Origin: Rehmannia glutinosa
Lineage: Eukaryota > Streptophyta > Magnoliopsida > Lamiales > Orobanchaceae
DNA: 64,000 nt
Assembly: GCA_016081115.2 (NCBI GenBank)
Contig: CM071935.1
Location: 54,918,680-54,982,679 of the forward strand
Direction of reading: 5' to 3'
A model generated the notes under the pieces. It was not told the origin of the DNA. It searched no databases and worked only from the letters and a program-made list of their open reading frames with translations. The position numbers and the translations under genes are program-made. This document shows positions 1 to 11,900 of the stretch, in pieces (the stretch's first letter is position 1; every line of letters starts with the position of its first letter).

Positions 1-1520
1 AAGCCAATATCTAAGAAGAGATCTGCGGTATCCATGCCTGCCCCTGCCCCCGCAGCCAAAACAAAGACAGCACCTGCTCCCACAGCCAAGTCCAAAGCTC
101 CTGCCCATGCAGTCGAGTCACCTGCCCATGCAGCCGAGACTCCTGCCCCAGGAGCTGATATAGAGGAGGAACCCCAAATTCCCTCCCGTATCGTGAAGAA
201 AAGGCGCACTGCCAAGGCAAGAAAGGCAGCTGCGAAGGCTCTCACTTTTGAGGAGCCTGAAAATGTTGAACCAGAGATTCCCTTAGTTCCATCCAAGAGA
301 AGACAGTTGTACAAGCGTTCTGAGCTTGAGAAGATAGCTGAATTTGGTACCCAGCCGGAGAAGGAAAGTGAGACTGCTGATGCTCAGGAAGAGCAGTCTC
401 CTGAAGTTGTTGATGATCCTGAGAAGATTGTTGATGTTGATCAGCAGAGAACCGTTGAAGACCCAGCTGTGCGGTAAACAGCTGAAGAAATGGAAGTAGC
501 TAAGACAACAGAACCTATGCAAGAAAAGGGTGTCTCACCTCCTCGGACAGACGCTGCTGAGTCTGAGGAGGAGCAAGGTCCGTTAGGCCCTATCCAGGAG
601 ACCGAAGATGAAGGCGATGATGATAATGTTCTAATCATGTATTCTCCGTCTACCCCGACATTCGAGAGAAGATTAAGAGAATGGAGGGCTTGGAAGGCTG
701 GATTACTCCAGCGTCGCTCACTCGCCCGAGAATTCATAGAGGTGGAGGAGAAACTTTTTAGGTTCCTTGGACATGCATCCGTCCCAAGATGCCTCGATGA
801 AAAGATTTGTATGGAAACCCTCCAACTTATTAAGGAGGAAAAAAGGAGAAAGCAAATGGAGCAAGCAAGAGCCTTGACAAATCCAAGATGTGTGTTTTTA
901 CAGGGACTCATGAGCATACACATGAGCACCTTCATGAATACACCGAAAGTGATGACGATATGGATCCAGCCTCGTGCAGAGAGAAGATAGAGATGCAAAG
1001 AGGCTTTGCGAGAATCCGAGCCATGCACGAGCAAAGTCTAGAAGCTCTTTCCACCGGAGCGAGGGTTGGAGGTTGTTGTGGGAGACAAACTAATGCGATT
1101 AGGAGGCGAAGGAAAAGAACTTACGAAGAGCGGAGTGATATTAACGACGTTCGACGCTTAAGTTTGTCTCACCGAGATATCAACGCATTGAAGGCCAACG
1201 ACGCCAACGCGTCGCAATGAGGCAAAGGATGGTGAAGCCCTGGGAGTTAACACGCTGGCTCGCAAGTGCAACCAAAGGAGTTGAGACTCACGGATGCCAT
1301 TGTCCAAGACCCTAAGACATACGTGTCTGTCCGAAGGGGGATAGACGAAGACCCTAAGACAATTACGACTATCAAAAGGAACGTAGATGGCCCTGCAGCA
1401 GTTGAGACTGCTAGGGTAATGAAGGCCTAAGGGAGGTTGAGACTTCCCTAGGTAAAGAACTGATAGAAAAGAACATTTCTCAAATCGAAGGTGCTGCTGC
1501 AGAAGAGAAAATCGGCGCCC
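1..1520 (+). pseudogene. ORF3 (accessory frame) of a SIRE-like Copia element, partial and broken
   Basis: The frame is open from base 1, so the gene starts outside the window. It runs through an Ala/Pro/Lys-rich stretch (34-130), a basic Ile-Pro-Ser-x-Ile-Val-Lys-Lys box (about 178-200) and acidic segments to a TAA at 475-477. It continues in the same frame from 490, so that TAA looks like a CAA-to-TAA change. A second break lies near the T-run at 893-899, where the frame shifts and continues to about 1220. A decayed tail with repeated Val-Glu-Thr type motifs reaches about 1520. The same segments occur in order on the minus strand at 27.9-29.6 kb and 39.5-41.2 kb, each between RNase H and a 3' LTR of a SIRE-like element. 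Function is unknown. The protein would be long, low in complexity and charged. There is no catalytic motif. Confidence 0.75.
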
Positions 1521-1586
1521 TTCACGAATTACTCCCCCGATATCAAAACTCTCTATTTTTCTTTGTTGACCAAAACCACATCAACA
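1521..1586 (+). repeat. Remnant of the G1 5' LTR (last 66 bases)
   Basis: It matches the end of the 3' LTR (6497-6562) with few differences and ends in CAACA. It joins directly to decayed SIRE ORF3, so the rest of the LTR is missing. Confidence 0.7.
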
Positions 1587-1588
1587 AA

Positions 1589-1608
1589 TTGGCGCTAGAG
1601 GAAGGGGG
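1589..1608 (+). other. Primer binding site-like sequence of G1
   Basis: TTGGCGCTAGAGGAAGGGGG lies two bases after the LTR end. It resembles the TTGGCGCC-type primer sites of Tat-like Gypsy elements. G2 has a similar site at 52503. Confidence 0.5.
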
Positions 1609-1699
1609 CCTGAACCTCCGCTTTGAAAAATACAAAAATATTCTCTCACCGCCTAAATATTTCCAAATAAAAATCAACACCTCCTTTCCTTTCTAGATA

Positions 1700-2071
1700 A
1701 TGAGTGACAACTCAAGAAATTTACAAAGAAATGAGGACCTACCTCAGGGGACTAAGGTTGGCCAAAATACGAATGGCCAAAATGCTCCTCAAGAAGAAAC
1801 CGGGGTTAAAATTGCATCACCTATCACGCATCTTTTCACAGATCCTAACTTCCTCCAATAAATGAGCTAACTATTGGCTCAAGCTTTTGCAAACCCACAA
1901 TCTCAAATACCACCTCAACCCCAATCAATCCCCTCAGCGGATCCCTTGAGAAAACTCTCAAGATCAACCTCCGATAAACCCAGACAACCAGGAGGCCAAT
2001 TCTCGAGGCCCTCAACCCGAGAACAGACAACACAAGATGCGGCAGCACGAAGACCCCCCCGAGCACAATGG
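1700..2071 (+). pseudogene. Gag N-terminus of G1, broken
   Basis: An ATG at 1700, about 110 bases after the primer site, opens a polar, Asn/Gln/Pro-rich frame. Two in-frame TAA codons (1859-1861 and 1868-1870) sit where CAA codons are likely, in a Gln-rich context. The frame resumes and stops at 2072-2074. It lacks the folded capsid domain and zinc knuckle, because the frame ends as the tandem array begins. It would have encoded the disordered start of a Gypsy gag. Confidence 0.5.
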
Positions 2072-2101
2072 TAGCCGAATCATCTGATATTCTGTGAACT
2101 A

Positions 2102-2990
2102 TACTTAAAGACTTCCACCGAAAAGACTCGGCCACGCACCGAGCACAAATCTTGGAAATGATTCCACTCAAAAGACTCGCCACGCACCGAGCACAAATCT
2201 TGGAAATGATTCCACTAAAAAAGACTCGGCCATGGACCGAGCACAAAATCTTGGAAATAATTCCACTCAAAAGACCGACCCACGGACCGAGCACAAAGTC
2301 TTGGAAATGATTCCACTCAAAAGACTCGACCACGGACATAACACAAAATCTTGAAATGATTCCACAAAAGACTTCGCCATGCACCATGCACAAAATCTTG
2401 AAAGCCACTCAAAAAGACTCAGCCACACGATCGAGCATAAAATCTTGGAAATGATTCCACTCAAAAACTCGGCCATGGACCGAGCACAAAGTCTTGGAAA
2501 TGATTCCACCAAGAAACTCGCCACGCACTGCACCGAATCTTGGAAATGATTCCACTCAAAAGACTCGCCACGCACCGAGCAAAAATCTTGAAAATGATTC
2601 CACTCAAAAGACTTGCCACGCACCAAGAACAAATCTTGGAAATGATTCCACTCAAAAGACTCGACCACGCATCGAGCACAAAATCTTGGAAATGATTCCA
2701 CTCAAAAAGACTCGGCCACGGATGAGAACAAAATCTTGGAAATGATTCCACTCAAAAGACTCGCCACGCACCGAGCACAAAATCTTGGAAATAATTCCAC
2801 TCAAAAAGACTCGGCCACGAACCGATCATAAAATCTTGGAAATGATTCCACTCAAAAGACTCACCACGGACCGAGCACAAAAGTCTTGTAAATGATTCCA
2901 CTAAATAAACTCGGCCATGCACGAGCACGAATCTTGGAAATGATTCCACTAAAAAGACTCGGTCGAACCGGCATAATAATCTTGAGGAAT
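2102..2990 (+). repeat. 50-bp tandem repeat array, about 18 units
   Basis: The unit contains CTTGGAAATGATTCCACTC, then AAAGACTCGGCCACG and GAGCACAAAAT. Copies start near 2151, 2199, 2250, 2300, 2350, 2397 and 2444 and continue to about 2980, so spacing is 47-51 bases. Units differ by substitutions and 1-4 base indels. The period is not a multiple of three, so long peptides read through it cycle frames and are not coding. Internal minisatellites of this kind are common in Tat/Ogre elements. Confidence 0.9.
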
Positions 2991-3127
2991 TTTTTACAAC
3001 TAATTTGGTCAAAACCAAGCACAATACTTGCTAACATCTACTTTTGTCAACATATCTGTTCAGAAAACGACAGAAAAGGAGTGTTCGTGAATTTAGGCCC
3101 CCACTCGCTTTACCATTCATACATCTA

Positions 3128-5280
3128 TTAAAGCCGAGCCCAACACTTGGCGAAAATTGTGGAACACTTCGCAAACTCCATGAACCACCGAGACCGTGAC
3201 CCGACCACCGTTTCACAAGCCTCCTCCTCTTCCGACTTGGAGGAATGAAGTGGGCCTCCCGCCCCAGTCATTCGAGGAGACCCGTGATGCTCCCCTTGTG
3301 GGAATTGCATTTTAAGAAACCCGCGGGGTTGGGCCCGCTCGCCTCTACCGGGCTCATTGATCACCACCCCACTCCTCCTCCGTTGCAATGGGGGCTCTCT
3401 CGCGGGAACATCGTCGGCGCTTGCTGCGATTTCCTCCTCCTGGCCATTTCGGCATCAACTTGTTTGGCCGCGATCGCCGCCTAGCCCCACGGCGCGGCTC
3501 TCTCCCAACGGGCGGGCGAAGACGTCCACACCTCGGCCTACAACATAGCAAACTAAATAAGAAACGAGTAACAATCGAAAGACAAAGGGATTCAAAGATT
3601 ATGTTTTATGTACCTCGGGCCCTGTCTGTCCGGATCGTTTCGATTTGTCCGGCATGTTCGGCCGTTGAAGGCACTTGCCTCGAAAGACTAGGCCTTGCCA
3701 GAGATGGACCGATCTACCCTGCTCGAACTTGTTGCCGCCCCGAGAGGGGTCCTTTTTGTTCAACTCGCGGGGCTTCTTTCTTCCTCGCTCCCGCAAAGCC
3801 TCCTCCTCGGCTACCTCCTCGGCCTCGGACTCGGTTATTGCGATCTCCATTGCACCCCCCTCCGATAATCTGCTTTAGTGGCCGGACTTTAATCTTTCTA
3901 TCCGACCGGGCTAAAGCTTGGATGTTATTCAACCGTCGGACGAAAACCTCCGGCGACCCGGAGGGGCGATTCCCCGCACAGAAAGGAAAAATTAGCCCGC
4001 GGGATTCTTTCTTCTTCGGCTCCTGCCAAGCCTCCTCCTCGGCCACCTCCTCGGCCTCGGACTCGGTTGGCAGTCTCAGCCGCAGACTGGCCTCAGATAA
4101 TCTGGCCTCAGTGGCCAGGACTTTAATCTTTCTATCCGACCGGGCTAAAGCTTGGATGTTATCCAACCATCGGACGAAAACTTCCGAAAGGCGATCCGCT
4201 GAGGGGCGATTCCCTGCACAGGAAAGGAAAAATTAGCCCTCCCCAGAACAAATAAAATGAAAGAATAGAGCAAGGTGTACTTACGAAAATTATATCGAAG
4301 TTAGACGGAGGGAGAAGGACCGACCTCTCCTCCTCCTAGCGAGTTTGCCACTCGCGACCTACACCAAAACCATTTTTCCTTCCACTCCTTTAAGAATCGG
4401 GGTAGGCCATCGAATAGACCGTCTGGGTACCTGGACCTATTCGACGTAATACCTACCTGGACGGGCCCCCCCGACTGGGGTCACCGGAGTCGCCTTCGGA
4501 AGAACAACTCATTCAACTCGGCAAAGTGGGGTGCTCGTACCCCATCCGGTGAAAGAGGACGAGCAACCCAATAATGTGGACTCAGTCAACGGATGCACTG
4601 GGATAGAGGAGGTCCCACTTTCAAAACCACGGGTAATCAAGCATGGTAGTGGAAACCTCAACCCATACAATAAACTATAGGCATAGATGTCCATGCACTC
4701 CTCCGGTGGGTGCTAGGCACCTCCCTTTGATCCGACAACCAAAAATTGACCGTCGGCGAAATCATAGCATCAACATGTTAGGCTAATCATTCTCGATCGA
4801 TGGCCTCCACCCATCTTCCACACGTAAAGTGGGCCCTCCTCCTCGCCTTGGGTCCCCGTCTCGGTGATTGGCCCGCTTTCATCAACCCCTTGGCCTTGCC
4901 CGCCAATCTCGCGGCCCCCGCACCCTCGGCCGCTCTGTTCCCCTCTCGGATTGCGGCGTCCGTGCTCCATATTAATCTCTTACTGGTTTTCTAAAGGGTC
5001 CAATTCCTCCTCTTCACTAGGCTTCTCTTGGACTAACCCTGGTTTGTACATTATACCCTCACGAATGATAGTGACGGGCCGGATAAAAAGATGGTGTGCA
5101 TCTCTTCCAACGGAGCCTCTCGCTTCAGGGGTAGGGTCCGAATCGAAAGCCCAACAACGTTCGAATCGAAGGTGGTATCACTATCACTAGGGAAGAAGAA
5201 ACAAAAGGTGCGGGAAGGGGATCCTCTATCTCAACCTCAACATCTGCGATTTTGGTTTTCGCTATCCTCGAAACGGACAT
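3128..5280 (-). pseudogene. Antisense gene inside G1, spliced-looking and decayed
   Basis: Read on the minus strand, a TATA box near 5450 is followed by an ATG at 5280 and a 51-codon frame. Downstream, GTAAGT at 4285 and a TTTCCTGTGCAG acceptor at 4214 bound a 72-nt AT-rich intron. The exon that follows encodes a charged, Glu/Ala-rich, coiled-coil-like segment (4166 to about 3990) ending in a Lys/Arg patch. A second candidate intron, GTACAT to TTGTAG, spans 3613-3538 (76 nt). A 232-bp tandem duplication has copied part of the exon and intron. Frames are interrupted elsewhere. Position and polarity match the antisense ORF known in Tat elements such as Grande. I recognise no domain, and the intron calls are inference. 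Confidence 0.45.
3771..4236 (-). repeat. 232-bp tandem duplication in the G1 antisense gene
   Basis: Bases 3771-4001 and 4002-4236 are two copies of one unit (anchor TCCTCCTCGG at 3801 and 4033). The unit covers the Glu/Ala-rich coding segment and part of the intron. The splice acceptor reads TGTGCAG in the 4211-4225 copy and TGTGCGG in the 3971-3985 copy. Confidence 0.8.
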
Positions 5281-5443
5281 ATTCTTTGATGAAAAGTAAA
5301 GAAAAGATGGAAGAAAGAAGAATTTGAAAAAATACCTAAGTGTTCTCGACGATACTCTAAACCGAATCAAAATTCTCGCTCGAACTATGTGGATCTTTGC
5401 TCGGAAGAAGGTAAATGCAAAAGTATGAAATGAAAGAGGGATG

Positions 5444-5457
5444 GGGTATTTATAGGG
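5444..5457 (-). promoter_or_regulatory. Antisense TATA box in G1
   Basis: On the minus strand this reads CCCTATAAATACCC. A T/C-rich leader and the ATG at 5280 follow. It would drive transcription against the LTR promoter. Confidence 0.45.
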
Positions 5458-6119
5458 TAACTTCCTCGGAAGTGGTGCACCACCAACCGCACATCTTTTC
5501 GATTGAGAAAGGCTGCGGGTAACATCATATCCCTGCGAAACGGTCATGTCTCCCCGTTTCTGTGCGAAAAGGTCCAACCACCGAATGCCACGTGTCGGCT
5601 ATCATAGTACCCAATTAATGCGCCGTTTTGCAGGACTTTAATACCAAATGACACCGGTATCGAATCAAAGACTTTTAAGGTTTCTCCTTCATTTAAGATT
5701 CGGGATTAGCATTTAAAGTTTAAATCGACTCGAAAGAATGTTCTCCTCGAATTAAACTTGGAGGCCATTGATGACGGCCGAGCTGAACCGAGGAAAACAA
5801 AGACACCCGAGGTGAGCTCAACAAAAATAAAGCCACGCGGCCATTCGGCCTAATGATGATGCGGCCGACCCGAGAAATGACTCGTGACATAAGCGATCGA
5901 GCACAATAGCGTAAGCTCAATTGGTCTTGACGTAGCACGAACCGAGCTTAGCCCGGCAAAACAAAGTCGAGCGGAACACTCAAGCGAGCACCTTACCAAG
6001 CGGTTGTATGTGACGAGAGCGACCCCGGTGACGTCGGTCAAACGGTCAAGAGAACATACCCACAATAAAATAGTCCCTCAAAAGTAGCAATATTCCCTCA
6101 AGGCCAACAAGATTCTCCC

Positions 6120-6562
6120 AACACATGGCTACTCCCCACGCCACGCGGCCGTAAATAGCACCATTATTTTAAGGAAAAGTTGCAATTTGTAAGCTAGATA
6201 CACCCTACGGGATATATCCTAGAAGTAATTAAGAAAAGGACAAGTGTCCCATTACCTACACAATTATTACCCCATGATTGGGTATAAAAGGGCCAAAATG
6301 GATTGTAATATAAGACAAGAAAAAAATAGAAAAAAGACAGATAAAAAAAAAAGACAAAAATAGGAGAGTATCAAAAGAGAGTGAAAGAAAGACTAAGAGA
6401 GCAAGTTGTAAAAACCGATAGCCGACTGCCGGACACGTTACGCTTCGGTTAACTCAATACAAAAGGCCGAATTAGCCCTTGTTTGTTTGTCTTTCATTTT
6501 GAATTACTCCCCACGATATCAAAACTCCTATTTTCCTTTGTTGATCAAAAATCACGTTAACA
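6120..6562 (+). repeat. 3' LTR of G1 (supported part)
   Basis: Contains the sense TATA box at 6283 and ends in TTAACA at 6562, matching the 5' remnant. I could not fix its start, which lies between about 5460 and 6120. Bases 5460-6120 hold no gene that I recognise. Confidence 0.6.
6283..6291 (+). promoter_or_regulatory. TATA box of the G1 LTR
   Basis: TATAAAAGG about 270 bases before the LTR end, the expected place for an LTR promoter. Confidence 0.55.
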
Positions 6563-7590
6563 CCATGTAAAACTTAAACTACGAAGTTGGCACCCCATTT
6601 TCCTTGTAATTTGTATTGTAATAGATAGGACTGAAAAAGCTAAGTCAAGTTAGCTATGTCAAAGATTACAAGAAGTCAACTGCGGACTGTGTGAAGACTC
6701 TGTTGTGTGTTAGCTGAGTAAGGCCATGAAGGAAGACAATGACTCGACTGGAGGAGAGTCAGCTGAGGAACAGCTGTAAGAAGTGTCAGTCAAGTCAACT
6801 CAAAAAGCCAAGTCTACAAGTTGAAGTGACAGTTGAGTCAATCTAATTATTGGAGCGATTCAAGTCACCTGGGGTAGAGGCAGCGTGATCAAGTCAAGAC
6901 AATCGACTTAGATCCATTGATTAAAGTCAAGAATATTACTTCATTTAGTAATATGACAAGTCGCCAGTCTAAAGTGTTTGGCATTGAATTGTACAAAAGG
7001 AATAAGCCAATGGGAAACACATTGCACTTGGGTCGGGCACCGCAACCACTAAAATGCCATTAATATGAGGAAAGATCAACATCACCAAGGTTGCGGACCA
7101 AGAAAAGACAAGTTAACGAACACAGAGTGACATTTGAAATTAGCCTATCTCTTCAACGGGCAAAATTTCAAATGGGCACTATAAAAGGCTGAGGAACTAT
7201 TGAGAAGAGGTTACCTTGACAACCTGAACCACAAACAAGCAAGCAACATTCAAGCATTTAACCTGCAATATTCTTATACCAATTCAAGCAATTCCTTAAG
7301 CCTCAAATTCGAAGAAACTGAGTCGCAAGATAAACCAGCTGTGTGATCAAGGATGTCTCCAGACTCATAACTGCTGTGTGATCAAATCCAGACTCATAGT
7401 CGCAAGAGAAGCCAGCTCTATCGAGTCTGTTGAGTGGGTAACTTAGCTGAAAAGCCAACTTTGTTGTCCCTCAAGGACACAGTTGTTTGAGTCAACTCTG
7501 TTGAATATTTTTAAAGGACTAAAATCAAAAATTTTGTAAGGTTTATTCAAACCCCCCTTCTAAACCTTACATCACACCCCTTGGGACCTA
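6563..7590 (+). repeat. SIRE-like LTR, plus orientation, truncated
   Basis: Starts about 36 bases into the LTR (CCATGTAAAACTTAAACTA) and ends at CCCCTTGGGACCTA, one to two bases short of the usual TACA terminus. TATAAAAGG is at 7180-7188. It is shorter than the 1.5-1.6 kb full-length LTRs, so internal sequence is missing. It may be the 3' LTR of the element whose ORF3 fills 1-1520. Confidence 0.8.
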
Positions 7591-8477
7591 GAATCACGTA
7601 GCCCTCCAACAGGTTTAAAACACTGGTTTGATCGGAAACCTTACTACAACTCCTCCAACCTTGGAGAGTAGACCCCTTGTTCTTGAAAAACAATTTTTCC
7701 TCTTTACCTGATGAAGTTGTCTTTCCTTTACTGAGTGTTATGGATCGATTTCCTTTGAGTTTAGGCTTGAGGATTTCTGTGAATGCTTGAGAGATATTTG
7801 CAGGTTATTGCTTGAATGCTTGTATTCTTATGTTAAACTCGGTAACATCCTCTCAAAATGATTGCTCAGTATTTTATTGTACACATTTGAAAATTTACCC
7901 GATGAAGAGACAGACACAATTTTCAAATAGCACTTCTTGGTCGTTGGCTTGCCTTTTCTTGGTCTGCAAAGAAATGATGGTGACATTTTCTCGTTTTAAT
8001 GAAGTGTGTAGCTTTTCGTGGTTCTAACACACGCTCGGTGTTTCCCATTGGTTCATTCCTTTTGCATGCTTCTTCTCGATGAGCACTTTTAGACATGGCG
8101 GCATGGGAGTATTACTATAATAAGTAATGTCCTTGACTTTTGTGTAAAGGACCCATCACAATCGACTTGACTTGACGACTACTTAACCCATTTGCCTTGA
8201 GTCGGCTCAATCTTTCACGAACGACTTAACTATCTCGGTCACCGACGTGAAAGAACCTTCTAATAACTTGACGATACTTCTCGCCCTTCACTCACCGCCT
8301 CACGGTTGGGTCTTCTCTTGATCTTGATCGAGTCTTGCAATCTTCAACTTAGTTGTTTTCAACTCACTCATGCAACCCTATCTATTAAAAGTTGAATTAC
8401 ATTTCAAATGGGGTGCCAACTTCCTATTCTAAGTTTTACATGGTATCATCAAAATCTATACATAAATTTTCCCAACA
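7591..8477 (-). repeat. SIRE-like LTR, minus orientation, truncated
   Basis: It begins mid-LTR (AATCACGTAGCCCTCCAACA, compare 24429) and runs to the LTR start at 8477, which reads TGTTGGGAAAAT on the minus strand. It abuts the end of the plus-orientation copy, making an inverted LTR junction. Confidence 0.8.
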
Positions 8478-8969
8478 AAATTTAGCCCACGTATAGGACA
8501 TAGTACACACACGTGTATATTGTTTTGGTCTTTGTTTTTGCACAAATCAGTTCACACAGCCGTGATTATGACATGGGTGGGTCGTGTCTTTTGCCTCTGA
8601 AATTCTTCCCTCAAATAAGTCACACGGACGTGTAAAATGACACAGAAGCAATTCACACGGTCGTGTATTATTACTCGGGGCGGATCGTGTATTTTGTGTT
8701 TCATCATTTTCTTGATTATTTGATTGTCTCTTGGCATTCGACATTCTTTTATGGGTCGTCCTACTGATATCGTCTCATAAAAAGCTCTATTTCCTGTAAA
8801 ACTATAAAAGAATATACAGTATCACGCCTAACAAAGGAAATCAACCAAAACACACTAAATATCCATGCAAATGCATCAAATATATATCCAATAAGTATCT
8901 AAATGCACGTATATTTCACACTTATCGGTTGGCACAGAGTCAGTGAGTGTACCAAGCAGTTGTTGGAGT
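8478..8969. other. No gene; remnant with CACACG-n-CGTGT motifs
   Basis: Imperfect palindromes such as CACACGGACGTGT (about 8621) and CACACGGTCGTGT (about 8656) recur within 150 bases. Similar boxes occur in LTRs of some plant Gypsy elements, so this may be an LTR scrap. No coding sequence seen. Confidence 0.4.
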
Positions 8970-11900
8970 TATTTATTTTTATTTTAGATATAATAAACAT
9001 TTGGTTTTGAAGAATCGTTATTATATCCCATATATTACTAAAACTTGATTTCGATGATTTATCATTTAAACATGGATATTATGTCCATTTTTCATCGATG
9101 GCGATTGATATTACCTTCAATAAAGCTCTTATTTGTAAGGACATATGAATAATGATTTGCATAATTTAAAACCTCCTTACAACTCATTGCATCATAGTAC
9201 ATCTAACAAATGCATAAAGTTATCTCCTACTAATGAGACTTATTTGTGGCACCTAAGACTTGGTCATATTAACCTTGATAGCATTCAAAGACTAGTAAGG
9301 GATGGTCCTTTAATGATTTAAAGGTAGAATCTCTGTCATTATGTGAATCTTGTTCGGAAGGTAAAATGACTAAGAGGTCATTTACTTATAAAGGGCTTAG
9401 GGCCAAAAAGTCTTGGAATTATTGCACTCTAATGTATGTGGACCAATTAGCGTTCAAGATAGAGGCGGATATGAGTATTTCATCACTTTCGATGATGATT
9501 ACTCGATACAATCATGTTTACCTAATGGCTTGCAAGTCCAAGCACTAGAGAAATTTCAAGGAATTTAGAACCGGCGAAAAAGTAATTCGGTAAAAGCATA
9601 AAGATATTTCGATCAGATAAACGTGAAGAGTATCTATCCAATGACTTTAGAACATATCTATCAAAAAATGGGATTTTATCCTAGTTGATCGGATCAAGTA
9701 CTCCCCAACAGAATGGTGTCTCAGAATGGAGAATCAGGACCTTGCTAGACATGGTCGGATCTATGTTTGGCTTCTCTACTTTTACTACATCCTTTTGGGG
9801 ATATGCTATATAGACTGTGATATACTTATTGAATATGGTTCCTTCTAAATTTATCCCTAAGACACCCTCGGAATTGTAAAATTGAAGCCTAATCTAAGAT
9901 ATATTCGGATATGGGAATCCTGCACATGTGCTTAAGGGAAAGATGGAAAAGATACAATCAAGATCAGATATATGCATTTTTATAGGTTATCCTAAGGAAC
10001 AAGTGGATATTACTTTTATAGTCCTCGGGATAATAAGGTGTTTGTAAGTACAAATGCAACCTTTTTTAGAGGATATATATATATATATATATATATAGAA
10101 AAAATAGTAAGGTCATTTTGGAATAGATGAAGGAAAACCTTCCCGAGTTCATATATTCCGGAGATCAACACTGAACCTACCCAATTTGAATTCACATTTT
10201 TACCGCCATTGGTAGATAAATCTAGTGGGAGACAAAGGGCTCCACCTCATCAGTACCTACTAGATCTCCAATACCCGAGACGGAAGGAGATCATGTTCCC
10301 ATTGTTCGAGATACATCTAGGTGTTAAAGATTAGAATTAGGAGCATGGTGTACAAGAGGTAGTGGGAACAACAACCAATTCCAATCATCCAAGAGCCTTC
10401 ACCAGTTAGACATAGTGGGAGACATTAGATCACCCTCGGATACTTGCTCTATGGAGAGTCTTTCGAGCGGTCTTCACTTGAACAAGAGGAGGATCGCACT
10501 TGGTATAAAGAAGTTATGGATGATATAGGCGTTGATCATTGGAGGAAAGCTATGGATTCGAAATGAAATATATGTACACTAACTCTGGCCGATCTTGCAG
10601 ACTTGCCTAATGGGGTAAAATCCATAGGGTGTAAATGGGTTTACAAAAGAAAGAGAGGGTTAGATAGAAAGGTAGAAACCTATAAAGCTAGATTGGTCGC
10701 GAAGGTTTTACCTAGCGAGAAGGAATAGACTAAAAAGAAACCTTCTCACATGTAGCCATTTTGGAGTCTACTCGGATCCTCTTATCTATTGCGGTACTCA
10801 TTTTGATTATGAGGTGTGGCAAATTGATGTAAAGACAACTTTTCTTAATGGAAGTCTTGATGATAGCATCTACATGATGTAACCGGATGATTTTATGTAA
10901 AAGGGTCAAGAGCATAGAGTATGCAAACATAAAAAGTCTATTTGTGGAATTAAGCGGCGTCTAGATCTTGGAATATCAAATGATAAAACTCAGAAAGAGT
11001 TATGGTTTTGATCAAAATCTTGATGAGCCTTGTGTCTATAAGAAAATTAAAAACATCAAGGTGACTTTTCTCGTGATGTATGTGGATAACATTCTCGCTC
11101 ATTGGGAATGACGTAGGAATGTTAACATCAGCTAAATCTTGGTTGGCAAACAATTTGATATGAAGGACTTGCGAGATACAAGTTATGTTCTAGTAACTGG
11201 ATCTTTCGAGATACGAATAATGAGAAGATTACTTTGTCCCATGCTTCATACATTGATAAGATCTCGAAAGGTTTGCTATGCAAAATTCTCGAAAAAACTT
11301 CCAAAAGCCTTTCGGACATGGAATTCACTTGTCACGGGAGCATTCCCTAAGAATCTTAGTGAAGTGAAGTACATGAAGAAGGTTCCTTAAGCCTCGATTG
11401 TAGTAAGCCTCATGTATGCTATGATGTGTACCTTACCGGATATCTGTATGTTGTTGGAATTGTTAGTAGGTATCAGTCAAGCCCGGACTAGAGCATTGGA
11501 TAGATGTAAAGCATATACTTAAGTATCTTTGCAAAACTAGAGGATATATGTTAGTTTATTCAGGTATAGATTTGGTGCCCATCGTTATATTGATTCGATT
11601 TTGGTGATAGGGACACTCGTAAGTCCACATCGTGGTTAGTGTTTAATTGGGTGGTGGTGCTATCATTTGGAGGAGTATCAAGGAATCATGTGTTGTTGAT
11701 TCCACAATGGAGATGGAATATGAGGCGCTTGTGAAGCAACCAAATAAGTCGTGTGGTTGGGGAGCTTTCTACTAAGCATAGAGGTGGTTCCATCTCGCAT
11801 CAAATGCCATTACATTGATCTTTGTGACAACAAGTGGTGCGATGGGCAAATGCAAAAGAACCTAGAAACCATCAACGTGGAAAACACATAGAACGGAAGT

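Larger units (their letters stand above)
1521..6562 (+). mobile_element. Non-autonomous Tat-like Gypsy LTR element (G1)
   Basis: Its ends are defined by a shared LTR tail. The sequence around CGATATCAAAACTC, ending in TCAACA or TTAACA, occurs at 1521-1586 and again at 6505-6562. Between the copies lie a GGCGC-type primer site, the first 120 or so codons of a gag-like frame, a 50-bp tandem array and a gene-like region on the opposite strand. No protease, RT, RNase H or integrase is present. A gag remnant, internal tandem repeats and an antisense gene before the 3' LTR are known traits of the plant Tat (Ogre/Grande/Retand) branch. Placement there is inference. Only the last 66 bases of the 5' LTR remain, so the left end was deleted. 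Confidence 0.65.

Noticed and set aside
2102..2990. CRISPR-like array
   Set aside because: Units are contiguous and diverged with no unique spacers, and the window is plant DNA.
2267..3024. Minus-strand frames with repeated Trp-Asn-His-Phe-Gln-Asp peptides
   Set aside because: They are the 50-bp array read in rotating frames. The period is not a multiple of three, and indels break every frame.
3388..4236. Plus-strand frame of 282 codons, the longest in the window
   Set aside because: It is Arg/Pro/Ser-rich with no motif, spans a tandem duplication, and is the complement of the more plausible Glu/Ala-rich antisense exon with splice sites.
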